This document shows positions 60,929 through 60,948 of a DNA stretch of 60,948 nucleotides, one piece after another; the first letter of the stretch is position 1, and each line of letters starts with the position of its first letter. The stretch comes from Rhodovarius lipocyclicus (GTDB lineage Bacteria > Pseudomonadota > Alphaproteobacteria > Acetobacterales > Acetobacteraceae): NCBI RefSeq assembly GCF_009900765.1, contig NZ_JAAABL010000022.1:1-60948 (forward strand), in the 5' to 3' direction. Under the pieces are notes generated by a model. The model saw only the letters and a program-made list of their open reading frames with translations, ran no database searches and had not been told where the DNA came from. The position numbers and the translations under genes were made by a program.

Positions 60929-60948
60929 GACGGCGGCGCGCGGCGCGG

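Overview
The window is a high-GC (about 70%), gene-dense chromosomal segment of an alphaproteobacterium, most likely in the Acetobacteraceae (Roseomonas-like). The reasons are an alphaproteobacterial two-piece, circularly permuted tmRNA, TctC/Bug-type solute-binding proteins, a TIGR02302-like protein, a SapC/JmjC pair and overlapping ATGA/GTGA operons. The genus assignment is inference; no 16S rRNA lies in the window. I see no complete insertion sequence, CRISPR array, prophage or replication origin.

Layout. 1-10 kb holds leuS-lptE-holA (translation and envelope), malic enzyme maeB, tRNA-Leu(GAG), lipB, an ArsC-like reductase and an M20 peptidase. 10-14 kb holds a racemase-family protein without the usual cysteines, a LysR regulator, a TSUP exporter, a TctC-type binding protein and a peroxiredoxin. 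14-18 kb is a cysteine-synthesis operon (two different O-acetylserine sulfhydrylases plus serine acetyltransferase) divergent from an Rrf2 regulator without cysteines. 18-24 kb holds a TonB-dependent receptor with a Fur-like site, an L,D-transpeptidase and argD-argF-HD protein. 24-27 kb is a tight operon of two polysaccharide-deacetylase-fold enzymes (one PuuE-like) and a CitE/HpcH lyase. 26.8-28.5 kb is a compact low-GC restriction-modification cassette. 28.5-35 kb holds an MHS-type transporter, two secreted proteins, a ribokinase/HD/thyX operon, a YeeE/YedE transporter and the tmRNA.

35.4-39.4 kb is the most unusual part. Two small exported proteins, each with five copies of a TGxTDxDPxDG-type repeat, sit beside a JmjC/cupin-4 oxygenase (4 bp from one of them), a methyltransferase and a divergent SapC protein. 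This looks like a system that makes and modifies repetitive exported proteins; the function is inferred. 39-48 kb holds acetyltransferases, lysA, a TIGR02302-like protein and acs. 48-57.7 kb is a marR-outer membrane factor-adaptor-RND-RND efflux operon read leftwards. The right end carries a large type III-like DNA methyltransferase whose target-recognition region is AT-richer than the rest. Behind it lies a scar with a fragment of an ATPase gene.

Two families of dispersed non-coding repeats are visible (4950-5185 with 44127-44420; 7648-7720 with 35338-35416), plus one intergenic palindrome that has become the 3' end of the LysR gene. Long open frames opposite real genes are by-products of high GC and were left out.
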